From CAYPIE01 sp964410665 (GTDB lineage Bacteria > Planctomycetota > Planctomycetia > Gemmatales > Gemmataceae), in contig CAYPIE010000018.1 in NCBI GenBank assembly GCA_964410665.1, forward strand, positions 22,078 through 86,077: 64,000 bases of DNA. The letters run 5' to 3'. This document shows, in pieces, positions 25,935 through 36,100 of this stretch (position 1 is its first letter; each line of letters opens with the position of its first letter). A program made the translations under genes and the position numbers. The notes under the pieces are model-generated. The model was not told where the DNA came from. It searched no databases and was given only the letters and a program-made list of their open reading frames with translations.

Positions 25935-28472
25935 CTACCGATTGAAAACAAATTCCTTAGTGTTTAATAATGCCCAGAGAATGTTTTCATAGGCCAATTT
26001 CTTGTTTTTACGATGCTCATCGATGTGTTCCAGTGCAACCTTGAGGTCCGTTGGAGAAGGTCGACGCCCATAAACCCACAGGAATAATTCCTCGAGTTTC
26101 TCTCGCTCGGGTCGTGGATCTTTGGCCAGTAGATCCGCGCGACCACCTCCCTGACTCAGCTTGCTCTGCACTTCGTTCGAATTCAGCAGGTGCAGAGACT
26201 GGGCCAGATTGGCCTCACTGACTCGTTCACATTCGCATGCGCTGATTCGCTGAGGTCGGCCGAACACATCCAGGAAATAGGAGCCAAACGACTCATCGAA
26301 GAGCATAATGGCCCGATTCGGGGCATAACGGTCGGCAGGGAGATTCCCGAAGCCCGCCCGGCTTTTGGTCACCTGATTCACCGCGTCGAGCAAGACCTCT
26401 GCCGAGAGTCGTTTGGGGTAATAGCGCGCGTAATTCTGCTTGTCGTGTGAATTAAACGCATTGGGGACTGCCGAGAGCTGATAGGTGCGGCTCTTGCAGA
26501 TTACTCGGATCAGATGTTTAAGGCTGTAACGATGGTCGACCAACGTGTGTGCCAACGCTTCCAGCAATGCTGGGTTACTCGGGGGATTGGTAACACGCAT
26601 ATCATCGAGCGGATCGACGATCCCGCGACCAAAGAAGTGAGCCCAGTAGCGGTTGGCCACCGCCTTCGCGAAGAAGGGATTGTCCGCAGCAGTCATCCAG
26701 TCGACGAGGAGATGCCGCGGATCGGCACCGACTCCCACCTGTAAGGGATCCTGATCGAGTGGCTTGAATGGAGCTGGCTTTCCAGTCCGTTTGTTGGCAA
26801 CCGAACCACCGGAGCGGGCATACACCAGTTCCACCTCACGTGGGCGTCCCTGGACCAAGCCGGGCACCGTCATTTTCTTGCGCCCGACCCGGCTGAAGAA
26901 AGCTGCCAAGCCCCAATAGTCATCCTGGCTCCACTTTTCATAGGGATGGTGATGGCAATTGGCGCAGGCCATCCGCAAGCCAAGAAACACCTGAGCTGTA
27001 TCGTCGACAAACTCCTCTGGCTTAGAAAGTTCTTTGTACCAGACTGTGGGCGGGTGGGTGCGCTCATCCCCGCTTGCGGCAAGGATGTCCCGAGCAAACT
27101 GGTCGTATGGCATGTCTTCGGCGATTGCCTCGCGAATCCAGTCATGGAAACCGAACGTACCCATGGCTCGTTCTGGTCGATTCCCCCGCTTGACTTTAAG
27201 GATGTCCGCCCACTTGTTCGCGAAGTAGTAGGCATGTTCCTCGGTCTCGAGGAGGCGATCGACTAGTTTGTCACGCTTATCGGGGTCCTTATCCGCCACA
27301 AATGCCTGGACTTGGTTGGGGGTCGGCAGCGTTCCTGTGATGTCGATCGACGCGCGGCGAAGAAATGCTTCATCGCTGCACCGTTCGGAGGGAACCAGAC
27401 CAAGCTGCTGCCATTTCTGGTGGGTGTGTTGATCGACGAGCGTGGCGTGCGGGAAGGCATACGCCGGTGTGGGCCCATCCAATGGCACCGTGGCACGGAA
27501 CACAGCAACGTGGCCTTGATAGCGGGCCATGATGGCTGCCTCGCCGCTCATGTCCAGGGTCCGCACCAGAGCGGATTCATTGACAATGGCGATTTCTTGA
27601 TCATTTGATTCGTATTGCGCTCGACGGGTGATATCTTCGCGCGTGCCATCATTATAATGAGCATAGACTGCAAATTGCTGTTGGCTGTCGCGTTGGAGAA
27701 TGCGATGTTCGGGATAGACCGTGATCTTGGTCACCACTGGATCGTCGGGCTTGCCAAAGGGGAGGCCCGCGGCAATCCAACGACGAATCAGTTTGTATTC
27801 ATCAGAATCGCGATCCATTTTTTTTCCGCCACCATGCGGCACCGCTCCAATCGCTTTGCGAAGCAGCAAGCTATGATCGGGTGCGGCGGGCATCAAACGT
27901 CGTCCGCGCGATTCTTTGACCAACGACTCAAAGTCCGCCGGAGCGTCGAAGCCCAATAGCGACAATTTGAAGCCATTTTGCCCCGAAGCCTTGCCATGAC
28001 AACCGCCGGAATTACAGGTGAGCTTGGTAAAAATCGGTACAATTTGATTCCCAAAATTGATGGGCAAGTTCTCATGGACCGAATGGGTTGTCACCTTGAG
28101 CAGAGCATGATGCTCGCCGAAGCGAGCGGTCAGCTGCGTCTGACCATCGGCTCGGGGAGTCACTCGTCCCTGTTGGGAAACCTCAATAAGACTGGGATCG
28201 GCAATCGCAAAGTCGACCGCATGCGTCAGATCCTGCAGCCGGCCATTCGCCAGTTTTGCAGTCACAATCAACTGGGCGGCATCATGCGAGCCCTGAAGCT
28301 GGACTTCGTTGGGGAAAATCGAGATCGCCATTACCATAGATGGGCTGGGGGTTGCTCGCGGAGTTTTCGGCGCAGCGGCCGGAGCATATAGTTGGGCGTT
28401 GGCATCCCCGTCTACTCCCAGAAATACAAGGATCATGAGCAGAGAGGGCCAACATTTCCCTATCGTTGGCAT
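25935..28472 (-). CDS. DUF1549/DUF1553 planctomycete cytochrome-like protein
   Basis: 845 residues from the ATG at 28470-28472, preceded by AAGGGGGAAA and followed by a signal peptide ending ANAQ. A Big2-like beta domain (about 45-140) precedes a haem-like motif CNSGGCHG (CX4CH) in the PSCyt region. DUF1549 is seen from about 400 (RRASIDITGTLPTPNQV, RDKLVDRLLETEEHAYYFANKWAD), with a CANCHHHPYEKWSQDDYW motif (CXXCH) around 540. DUF1553 begins near 640 (ANRYWAHFFGRGIVDPLDDMR) and runs to the end with SACECERVSEANLAQSLHLLN. This family is greatly expanded in planctomycetes; it is extracytoplasmic and of unknown redox role. A close paralogue is at 55045-58353. Confidence 0.92.
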   Translation of the reverse strand: MPTIGKCWPSLLMILVFLGVDGDANAQLYAPAAAPKTPRATPSPSMVMAISIFPNEVQLQGSHDAAQLIVTAKLANGRLQDLTHAVDFAIADPSLIEVSQQGRVTPRADGQTQLTARFGEHHALLKVTTHSVHENLPINFGNQIVPIFTKLTCNSGGCHGKASGQNGFKLSLLGFDAPADFESLVKESRGRRLMPAAPDHSLLLRKAIGAVPHGGGKKMDRDSDEYKLIRRWIAAGLPFGKPDDPVVTKITVYPEHRILQRDSQQQFAVYAHYNDGTREDITRRAQYESNDQEIAIVNESALVRTLDMSGEAAIMARYQGHVAVFRATVPLDGPTPAYAFPHATLVDQHTHQKWQQLGLVPSERCSDEAFLRRASIDITGTLPTPNQVQAFVADKDPDKRDKLVDRLLETEEHAYYFANKWADILKVKRGNRPERAMGTFGFHDWIREAIAEDMPYDQFARDILAASGDERTHPPTVWYKELSKPEEFVDDTAQVFLGLRMACANCHHHPYEKWSQDDYWGLAAFFSRVGRKKMTVPGLVQGRPREVELVYARSGGSVANKRTGKPAPFKPLDQDPLQVGVGADPRHLLVDWMTAADNPFFAKAVANRYWAHFFGRGIVDPLDDMRVTNPPSNPALLEALAHTLVDHRYSLKHLIRVICKSRTYQLSAVPNAFNSHDKQNYARYYPKRLSAEVLLDAVNQVTKSRAGFGNLPADRYAPNRAIMLFDESFGSYFLDVFGRPQRISACECERVSEANLAQSLHLLNSNEVQSKLSQGGGRADLLAKDPRPEREKLEELFLWVYGRRPSPTDLKVALEHIDEHRKNKKLAYENILWALLNTKEFVFNR

Positions 28473-28704
28473 ATCGATTTCCCCCTTAGGCAGGTTCTGT
28501 GTGTGGTGGGAAAAGGTGGGTATACGTGCGATTATTTTCAACGTTTGGCCAACTTGATGCAAGCAGAATCCCAAAAATCAGGGCAGGGTGCCAGTCGCTC
28601 ACCGAAGACCCATTCCGAGCCTTGAGCGATGGTTTGCTCACGCAGAGTTCTCGTCCTAGAGTTGGATGACATTCTCGCTCGTTCGTTCGCCACAGAGGTT
28701 CCTT

Positions 28705-28875
28705 ATGCAAAATGTGATGCCGACTTTTCCTCGCGAAGCGGAAGTGGAACAACGATCCCCGGTCGCGACTTCCTCACTCTGGTTCAGCATGTTCTGGGCA
28801 TTCCTGGTTTGGGGAATCCCAGCGATCATCATGCTGCTATTTGCTCTGAATGGATTTCTCGGGCGACTTGACTAG
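28705..28875 (+). CDS. Small single-TM protein
   Basis: 56 residues. The ATG at 28705 follows GAGG with a normal spacing. The N-terminal 25 residues are polar and acidic; then a strongly hydrophobic stretch (FSMFWAFLVWGIPAIIMLLFALNGFLG) spans the membrane, and the protein ends GRLD. It stands alone between the DUF1549/DUF1553 gene (divergent) and the nucleotidyltransferase-HD gene. The function is unknown. The composition is clean enough to call it, but it is short. Confidence 0.5.
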   Translation: MQNVMPTFPREAEVEQRSPVATSSLWFSMFWAFLVWGIPAIIMLLFALNGFLGRLD

Positions 28876-29001
28876 GCAATCGATGGCCTGGACCTTAAAT
28901 TAAAGGAAAGGCTAAGGGTATTTGATCGTCGCATTTGACGACCCTTTCGCCAGAGCCACGCGCCACCCCACTCAGGCTCGAACGATCCGGCGCACTCGAA
29001 T

Positions 29002-30105
29002 ATGGCCGATGCACGTTTACGGCACGCCATTGCGTTTGAAGCAGCTCGCTTGATGTATGATCGCACCGAGAGCGAGTATTTTACGGCCAAACGCAAAGCG
29101 GCCAAACGGGTTTGTCGACAGCAAGTTCAACCGAACGAACTCCCGTCCAATCGCGAAATTCGTGACCTGATCCAAGTTTTTGTGCGACTCCATGAAGGAG
29201 AGCACCAATCCGAACCGTTACGGTCGATGCGACTCGCTGCCTTACGACTGATGCGACAGCTGCGGCAGTTCAAACCGCGGTTGATCGGTAGCGTTCTCAC
29301 TGGACATATCCGTAAAGGCTCGGACATCGATCTCCATCTGTTTAGCGACTCGGTCGAACCGATTACCCACCGGCTCGAAGGGGAGGGCTATGCATTTGAA
29401 GTGGAACGCAAACAGGTCACCAAGCAGCATGAAACACGATTATATACACATATACACGTGCATGAAAAATTTGCCTTCGAACTCACGGTCTATCGCGAGA
29501 ACCAAGCTCATTATGTCTTCCGCAGCTCGATCACCGGCAAGGCGATCGAGCGGGTCTCCATCCGCGAATTAGAGGAACTGCTCGAACGTGAAGATCCGGA
29601 CCTCGATCTTCTTCAGCAAAACGAAGAAGATCTTCCGATCGATCCTTATCCGTTGTTTCGTCTCCTTTTGCTCGCTCTTGATGGCGTGAAACAGTCTCCG
29701 AAATATCATCCGGAAGGAGATGCGCTGTCCCATTCGCTGCAAGTCTTCGAACGGGCCCGCGAAGTGCGTCCTTATGATGAGGAGTTCCTTCTTGCAGCTT
29801 TATTGCATGATGTCGGCAAAGCGATTGATCCTGCCGATCATGTCAACGCCAGCCTGCAAGCCCTGCACGGGCTGCTGAGTGAACGAACCGCCTTTCTCAT
29901 TGCCCATCATATGGAGGCACAAGCGTACCAAGCTGGTACCCTTGGCCAACGCCGACGTCAACGTCTGGAGTCCGCAGAAGACTTTGAGGATCTGTTATTC
30001 CTTCGCGAACTGGATGATGCCGGTCGTGAGCCTGGGGCCTTGGTCCCAAGCGTGGATGAAGTCTTGGACTACCTACGGGAGCTTGAACGCTCAAATCGAT
30101 GGTAA
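29002..30105 (+). CDS. Nucleotidyltransferase-fold plus HD-domain protein
   Basis: 367 residues. Residues about 95-112 hold the pol-beta-type nucleotidyltransferase motif GSVLTGHIRKGSDIDLHLF: GS, then the D-x-D pair (Asp108, Asp110); a third carboxylate probably lies in FAFELTVYR (about 158-166). The C-terminal half is an HD domain: His244, His-Asp at 269-270 (ALLHDVGKAID), then HH at 302-303. The same order (NT then HD) occurs in GlnD and in tRNA nucleotidyltransferases, but the length and the lack of ACT or CCA-arm motifs argue against both. It could add and remove a nucleotide on a protein, RNA or small molecule. The substrate is not evident from the neighbours. Confidence 0.8.
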   Translation: MADARLRHAIAFEAARLMYDRTESEYFTAKRKAAKRVCRQQVQPNELPSNREIRDLIQVFVRLHEGEHQSEPLRSMRLAALRLMRQLRQFKPRLIGSVLTGHIRKGSDIDLHLFSDSVEPITHRLEGEGYAFEVERKQVTKQHETRLYTHIHVHEKFAFELTVYRENQAHYVFRSSITGKAIERVSIRELEELLEREDPDLDLLQQNEEDLPIDPYPLFRLLLLALDGVKQSPKYHPEGDALSHSLQVFERAREVRPYDEEFLLAALLHDVGKAIDPADHVNASLQALHGLLSERTAFLIAHHMEAQAYQAGTLGQRRRQRLESAEDFEDLLFLRELDDAGREPGALVPSVDEVLDYLRELERSNRW

Positions 30106-30206
30106 GCCCAGCGATCTCTGCCAGAATCGGCTCATCCGCCTCCGTAGCACGATGACTCGGGTACAGTTGAGTAGAAGTCCCTCAACTCAACTCGAGGTAT
30201 GCGTCT

Positions 30207-30632
30207 ATGGATACGCGGACTTGGATCTTCGTCGGGTTACTCGCCAGTTCATTGCTCTGGGCAAGTACGGCCTGCGCGCAAACCGGCCGATCCTCGGCGA
30301 CTGCCCGGAGCCCCCGCTCGGGTGTCGTCGTTGGCTCTGGGATTGGCTTTGGCTACGCGGGTGCCTATCCGTTTTATCCTGGAGTTGGCTTCGGGTATTT
30401 CCCCTCGCGGATTGGTGATTTCTGGAGTAACGGCTACAGTCTCTATGGACCCCCGGTCCCCACCTATGGTCCGATTCCCGGATCCTTTGGTGGTTCCCAG
30501 CAACGCTTTCATGGCGTCGCTCCTTATTTTGCTCCGTTTCCACAGCGGCACATTCAGCGAAAACGACGTCGGTATGGTAAAGGGTCGGTGTCGCCGATAT
30601 CGGTCTATCCCCCCGAGGTGTATCCACATTGA
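30207..30632 (+). CDS. Small secreted Gly/Pro/Tyr-rich protein
   Basis: 141 residues with a clear signal peptide (TWIFVGLLASSLLWASTACAQ). The mature part is low complexity: GSGIGFGYAGAYPFYPGVGFGYFP, described here in pieces as GFGYAGAYPFYPG and GFGYFPSRIG, then PPVPTYGPIPGSFGG, and a basic patch RHIQRKRRRYG near the C-terminus. Such sequences suit an envelope- or matrix-associated protein. No family recognised. It converges with the polytopic protein, 12 nt away. Confidence 0.6.
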   Translation: MDTRTWIFVGLLASSLLWASTACAQTGRSSATARSPRSGVVVGSGIGFGYAGAYPFYPGVGFGYFPSRIGDFWSNGYSLYGPPVPTYGPIPGSFGGSQQRFHGVAPYFAPFPQRHIQRKRRRYGKGSVSPISVYPPEVYPH

Positions 30633-30644
30633 GCGCTGCCGTGA

Positions 30645-32270
30645 CTAGCGCAAGCGATAGACTCGATAGATGCCATCATTGTAGGTCAATGCGAGGAGGC
30701 TTACAGGCAATTCCAGGTCGGCCCGAACGACGATATGGGTGATCCCTTCCGTGCGTAATGCTTGGGCGAGTGGATCCCCCATGCCCTGCTGATCCAATTG
30801 TGAATACACTTCCTCCATGAAAGCGAGGCGTCGACGCCACTCGAGCACGTCTTGGGGTTCATACGGAATCGATTTGAAATCGACGTAGATCGGCGCCCCG
30901 GTGTCCAGACGAAATGCCTGTAAATTGACGGCAATCGATCGAGGATCACTTCGTCGCGGCGGACGAGGGTTGAAATCGGATTTCTTGGCACCCTTGACGG
31001 TGGCTTCCAAATTCGGGACCGGTACGGGGAGCAGGTAGACATTACCGGGCTGCTTCGAGTTGTGGATGTATTCGAGGAGCGGCTCTTCTTCAACAGCGGT
31101 CGCATATCCAAACTCCTGTTGGAGAATGATCACGCCACTGGCGGCGAATACGAGAGCAAGGATTGCGACCGGCCAAGCAATGCCTACACCTCGAGGATCT
31201 ACTTGCTCGCCCGAACTTGTCAGCGTGAGTAAACGGGTGAGGATCACCGCGGTGGAAATGGGCACCAGAATCGCCGAGACACGCCAGGGAAATAGAAGGG
31301 CCAGGAAGTTACTGTCTGTCCCTACCTGTACCATGGACAGGATCGCTCCCCCCATCGCAAGTGTCAGGAGTGGAACGAAGAGACGGCTTCCCCAGATCAG
31401 GGCAATCCCCAAAATCATCCAGGCGATCTGAACCCCGGCGATGGCATCACACCAAAGCCGCGGGATCGCATGGTGGGGAATACGGAAGTGAACCAGAATC
31501 TGTTGCGCTTCAGCTCGACTGGTGGGGGGCGTCGAACCAAAAGTCAAGTAGCTATAAATCAGGATCGGACTCACCAGGAACAGCGCCCAGCCACCCAAGA
31601 AGATCCCCTCACGCCACCTACCTCCACGCCATTCACTGAGCAAATACCCAAGCATGAGGAGACCTGCACTCAACAGGTAGGTTGCGTGCAGAATCCCCGC
31701 GAGACCGACCAGAGTTGAGGCGAGAAAGCGACGCTCGGTTGCATAGGCCCACACTGAAGCGACTAACAGAACACCAAACGTTGAAGGTTGGAAGACCGGT
31801 CCCAGGATGTATTGGCCGGCCAAGCCTGCTTGGAAATACCAGGGATAGTCCACTCCAAACCAACGGATGGACAACACCCGCAAGGCCGCGGCGTGGAGCA
31901 GGAAGATCACCCCCAAGAAGACCACTTCCCGCCAAACCTTGTACTGTCCTCTTGTGAGAATGCGGAACAAGCCCCACAGGCTCAAAAAGTACACACCCTG
32001 AAGCATTGCATACAGCAGATAGAACACCCGCTGGTCGAGATAGTCAACCGTGCTGGCCACCAGTCGACTGAAGACTGGGGTTGGGTCGGCGGTGTTGGCT
32101 AACCAATCCTCGGCCAACAACCCTTGGCCTGCTTGAGCGAGACCATGCAAAAAATACTGATACTGATTCGAAAAATAGAGTGGTGCTTGGGTGTAGGTCA
32201 GGGCAAAGCCAACGGTTGCTAGGACAAAAATCAAACCGGTTCGAACCCACGAATGCGACGATGATTGCAC
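30645..32270 (-). CDS. Polytopic inner-membrane protein, glycosyltransferase-like layout
   Basis: 541 residues starting at the GTG 32268-32270 with GGGAGGGGGG just upstream. About ten to twelve hydrophobic helices are visible, from residues 10-30 to about 410, with an extracytoplasmic loop between helices 1 and 2 (YFSNQYQYFLHGLAQAG... DWLANTADPTPVFS). The last ~130 residues are soluble (YIHNSKQPGNVYLLPVP, then ALRTEGITHIVVRADLELP). This layout resembles membrane glycosyltransferases or DUF6798-type proteins; no catalytic motif is certain. It is transcribed alone. Confidence 0.7.
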   Translation of the reverse strand: MQSSSHSWVRTGLIFVLATVGFALTYTQAPLYFSNQYQYFLHGLAQAGQGLLAEDWLANTADPTPVFSRLVASTVDYLDQRVFYLLYAMLQGVYFLSLWGLFRILTRGQYKVWREVVFLGVIFLLHAAALRVLSIRWFGVDYPWYFQAGLAGQYILGPVFQPSTFGVLLVASVWAYATERRFLASTLVGLAGILHATYLLSAGLLMLGYLLSEWRGGRWREGIFLGGWALFLVSPILIYSYLTFGSTPPTSRAEAQQILVHFRIPHHAIPRLWCDAIAGVQIAWMILGIALIWGSRLFVPLLTLAMGGAILSMVQVGTDSNFLALLFPWRVSAILVPISTAVILTRLLTLTSSGEQVDPRGVGIAWPVAILALVFAASGVIILQQEFGYATAVEEEPLLEYIHNSKQPGNVYLLPVPVPNLEATVKGAKKSDFNPRPPRRSDPRSIAVNLQAFRLDTGAPIYVDFKSIPYEPQDVLEWRRRLAFMEEVYSQLDQQGMGDPLAQALRTEGITHIVVRADLELPVSLLALTYNDGIYRVYRLR

Positions 32271-32519
32271 GAGTCCCCCCTCCCATACTGCTCATGCTGC
32301 GACTGTGAAGAGCGTTGCTTCCACCATGCAGTACAAGTCCTAACGGGTAAACCGCAATTCGGCCGACGAGAGATCAATGTAATAATATACAATATATTTT
32401 TGCGTATAATAGTTGAAGGAAACATGAAATTTAGAGAATAGTCTAGGCAGTTCCTCGATGATTGCTATCTTGAGGAGAGGGGTACTTTGTTGAAATTCAA
32501 ATGAACGGAGGGTAGATTG

Positions 32520-33011
32520 ATGCGTTGCCAAGTCAAGATTTGCTGGATGGTGGCATGGTTGCTCGCAATTCACTGCATGGGTCTCGGCCAGTTGCCAGCG
32601 CAGCCACCCACCCCATCCCCAGGTTCCCCAGAAGAAAAACCATCGATACAAAAACCATCTGAGAAAAAAACGTCCTTAAGATCACCCAACCAGGACAAGG
32701 AGAAGAAGGTCGCGGGAGTGTTTGTTCGATTTGATGCTGAAAAGAAAGTGTTAACGCTTCTTATCGAAAAGAATAAGCAGCAATTCCAGCTGAATGAGAA
32801 AACGGTGCTACTCACGCTATCTGGGAGCCCCAACACCTATAAACTCAAGGGCTTCAACTCCTTTCGCAAGCCTGGGCGAATTTTTCAGCTTACAATGGAA
32901 AAAATCGGCGACGAAATCCGTATCACCCAGGTGCGACCGCTCAAGAAGTTTGGTGAGCTTCCCAAGGAGGGTCCGAAAAATCCAGCTGAGGCTTCGACGG
33001 ATGCACCTTAG
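32520..33011 (+). CDS. Small secreted basic protein, beta-rich C-terminal domain
   Basis: 163 residues. The ATG at 32520 has GGAGGG about 8 nt upstream; the TTG just before it is disregarded. A signal peptide (about 1-25) is followed by a Pro/Lys/Ser-rich linker and then a compact domain of about 80 residues (AGVFVRFDAEKKVLTLLIE, NEKTVLLTLSG, FQLTMEKIGDEIRITQVR). This could be a small OB- or SH3-like fold. The upstream 250 nt are AT-rich, with TATAAT at 32405-32410 as a possible -10 box. Function unknown. Confidence 0.65.
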   Translation: MRCQVKICWMVAWLLAIHCMGLGQLPAQPPTPSPGSPEEKPSIQKPSEKKTSLRSPNQDKEKKVAGVFVRFDAEKKVLTLLIEKNKQQFQLNEKTVLLTLSGSPNTYKLKGFNSFRKPGRIFQLTMEKIGDEIRITQVRPLKKFGELPKEGPKNPAEASTDAP

Positions 33012-33154
33012 CGCGGCAAAACGGCTGTCCCTGTGCCACCAGCGAAGTATAATCGTTTAGGTTTAGCAGGGGCCATTGGAGTGATGTAGCAGCTCCAGGT
33101 GCGGGTGTTGATGCGAGTCCTTGCAGCCAATTGCTGAGGTTTGCGGGCGCGCTC

Positions 33155-36100
33155 ATGCACCAAGCAGGTTTCGCGGAATTAGGGAGAGCGTTTTTTGCCG
33201 AGAGTCGCCAGCTGCTTTTGCTAGCGGATCGGCAAACCGGTTGTATCATCGATGTCAATCAGGCTGCTCTTGACTATTTGCGGATCACCTATGCCACCAT
33301 TGTAGGTGCTCCGCTATCCGATTGGTTACAATTCCCTGGGGAGGTGCCCGAAACGCGTCGACAACACGTTCTCGGGCACCCTGCTGCCACCGAGCAAGGC
33401 GAAGCGGTTCAACACATCCCAGCATTCAGTGAGTTGGACCAACCTGGTAGAGAGGCCGCACACGTTCAATCGTTCCAGCGCCCGTCCCCCGATAAAGTCG
33501 TCTTTTCGGGCCTTCTTCGCCGTGCTGTCGAGGGCGATTGGATTCCCATTAGCATTGCCCGCTCGGTGCTGGACACAAGTCCGCTTCAGCTGCTGCGACT
33601 GGATGACCCCGGCAAGCAGTCGACGCATCCACCTGCCGAAGCTCCCGAAGCTACCACATTCCGTTGGGTCGCGGTCTATCAGCAGGGCGGGGATCTGCCC
33701 GAGCGAAACTGGGTCTACGTCGATCTATCGCCGGCGTTGCCGGGGTTCCTTGGGCTCATGGCGGAGAGTTTTGGTCCCAGTTGGGCTAGTTGGTATCAAC
33801 ACATACACTTAGAAGATCGAGGACAAGTCTATAACACGCTGCACCAAGCATTCGCCAGTGCTCAGACAACCCTCGATCTCGACTATCGCGTGGTGCACCA
33901 GGATGGCTCGGTGCGCTGGGTCCGCGAACATCTTCACTGGCGTCGAGATGCTTCCGGGGTGCCCATCCAACTCGAGGGACACATCCACGATATCACGCCA
34001 TGGAGAATGCTTGAGCGAACCTTGCGCCAACGTGAGCTGCAGCTCAATCGCATCATTGATTCCAATCCAAATGGGATTTTGTTGCTCGATCTCCAAGGAA
34101 GGGTGAGCTACACCAACGCCGCTGCGGAGGAAATTCTTGGCTTAGGAGCGGGTGAATTATTGCACCGTCACTGGGATGAGATTCCATTACTGGAACGGCT
34201 GGGTACCATCCCATTGACGCCCCAGGCAGTGGGGGAAGAATTCCCGGTGGCTCGAGCCACGGGAGAATGGTGCCTAGAGCATCCCGACGGCCGGCAAATC
34301 GAAGTGGCTGCCAAGCTCACCTTTGTCCGCGATGAACAGCAAGAATTGCTTGGCATGGTGGTAACCCTCACAGATATCTCGGCACGCAAACAGGTCGAAA
34401 AAGCATTACGCTCGAGCGAAGAACATCTGTCACGGATTGTTGAAACCGTTGCCGACGGCATCCTACTCATCGATCGTAACTTCCGTGTTACCTTTGCGAA
34501 TGCCGCCGCCGAACGTTTGTTTGGCCAACCCCGCCGTGAACTCACCGCCCGCTGCTGGTATGAACTCCCCTGGACTGCCCCTCGGCGCGAACAAGTGGTC
34601 ACCGACCTGGAAATCATTCACCGATCCGTAATTCTTGAGGGGCGTGCGCTCCATGGCCAGGAACGGATCATCCAACGTTCTCCAGAAGTGCGCTTTATTG
34701 TTGCCTCGAGCTTTGTCCCGATGACCGATCCTCTGGGAGAGGTATCTGGGATGCTGATCTCCTTCACGGATATCAGTGAGCGGATTCACGTGGAGGAGAA
34801 GCTACTTCGCTCCGAAGAACGCTTCCGTGCCCTGGTCGAAAAGAGTTCCGATGGCATTCTGTTGTTCAATGCCTCGGGGAAAGTGGTTTATGCCAGCTCG
34901 TCTACCGTGCATATTCTGGGCTACGATGCTCCGAGTCTACGCAGTATCCAGACGCTGGAACTGATCCACCCCGATGATCGCAATACCGTAAAGGCCTCAG
35001 CCGCCTGGCTCATGGATCACCCGGGGGAGGCACGCTCACACTCGTTGCGCTGTCTGCATCGCGATGGCAACTGGCGTTATGTCGAACTAGTGGCGTGCAA
35101 CCGGTTGGAGGATGTCAGCGTCCGTGCAGTTGTGGTCAACTATCGCGATATCACCGAGAAACATCAAGCGGAGGAAGCCCTCCGTCGCTCCGAGCAACGC
35201 TATCGGCGATTGTTTGAGCGGAATTTGGCGGGAGTCTATCGAACTTCGTTGAATGGTGAGATCATTGACTGCAATGATTCGTTTGCCCAGATCTTTGGCT
35301 ATCCGGTCGCTCAGGCTATTTGCGGCCTGAATGTTGGACAATTTTATGCCGACGAGCACGATCGCGACGCGATGCTCCAGCAGCTTCACCAGCGCGGAGT
35401 GTTAACCAATCAAGAATTGCGAATGAAGGCCTTTGACGGTTCCACGGTTTGGATTCTGGCCAATGTCAGCCTCCTGACCGATGAAAGCATTACTCGGCTG
35501 GAGGGGACCATCTTTGACATCACAGAACGCAAGCGTGCCGAGGAGGCACTCGCTCAACAGCATACTCTGTTGAGTGGACTGATCAACTCCATCCCCGATT
35601 TGATCTTCACCAAGGATTGCGACGGCTATTACCTGAGCTGTAATGATGCCTTTGAGCGTTATGCAGGCAAGCCCAAGTGGGAGATCATTGGGCGGACCGA
35701 TGCCGAGTTGTTTGTGCCGAGCGGCTGCGAACTTTGGCAACGTGTGGATCAAGAGGTGTTGCAGACCCGGGAAGCACGCCGCGTCGAAGGTTGGCTCCCT
35801 TATCGTGAGAGCCGGAATATTCTGGTTGAGATGGTGCTCACTCCTTTGATTACCCAAAGTGGTGAGTTGCTTGGACTCATCGGAATCGGCCGGGATCTCA
35901 CCGAACGAAAACGATTGGAAGATCAGCTCCGGCAATCGGGAAAGATGGAGGCGATTGGTCAGTTGGCCGGCGGCATTGCCCACGATTTCCGGAATCTCTT
36001 GACCATCATACTGGGCAACGCCTCCATGTTGCAGGAGTATGCCCATCTCCCCAAGGGGCTTACCGAACAGTGCCGGGCCATCGTCGAAGCGGCCAAACAG

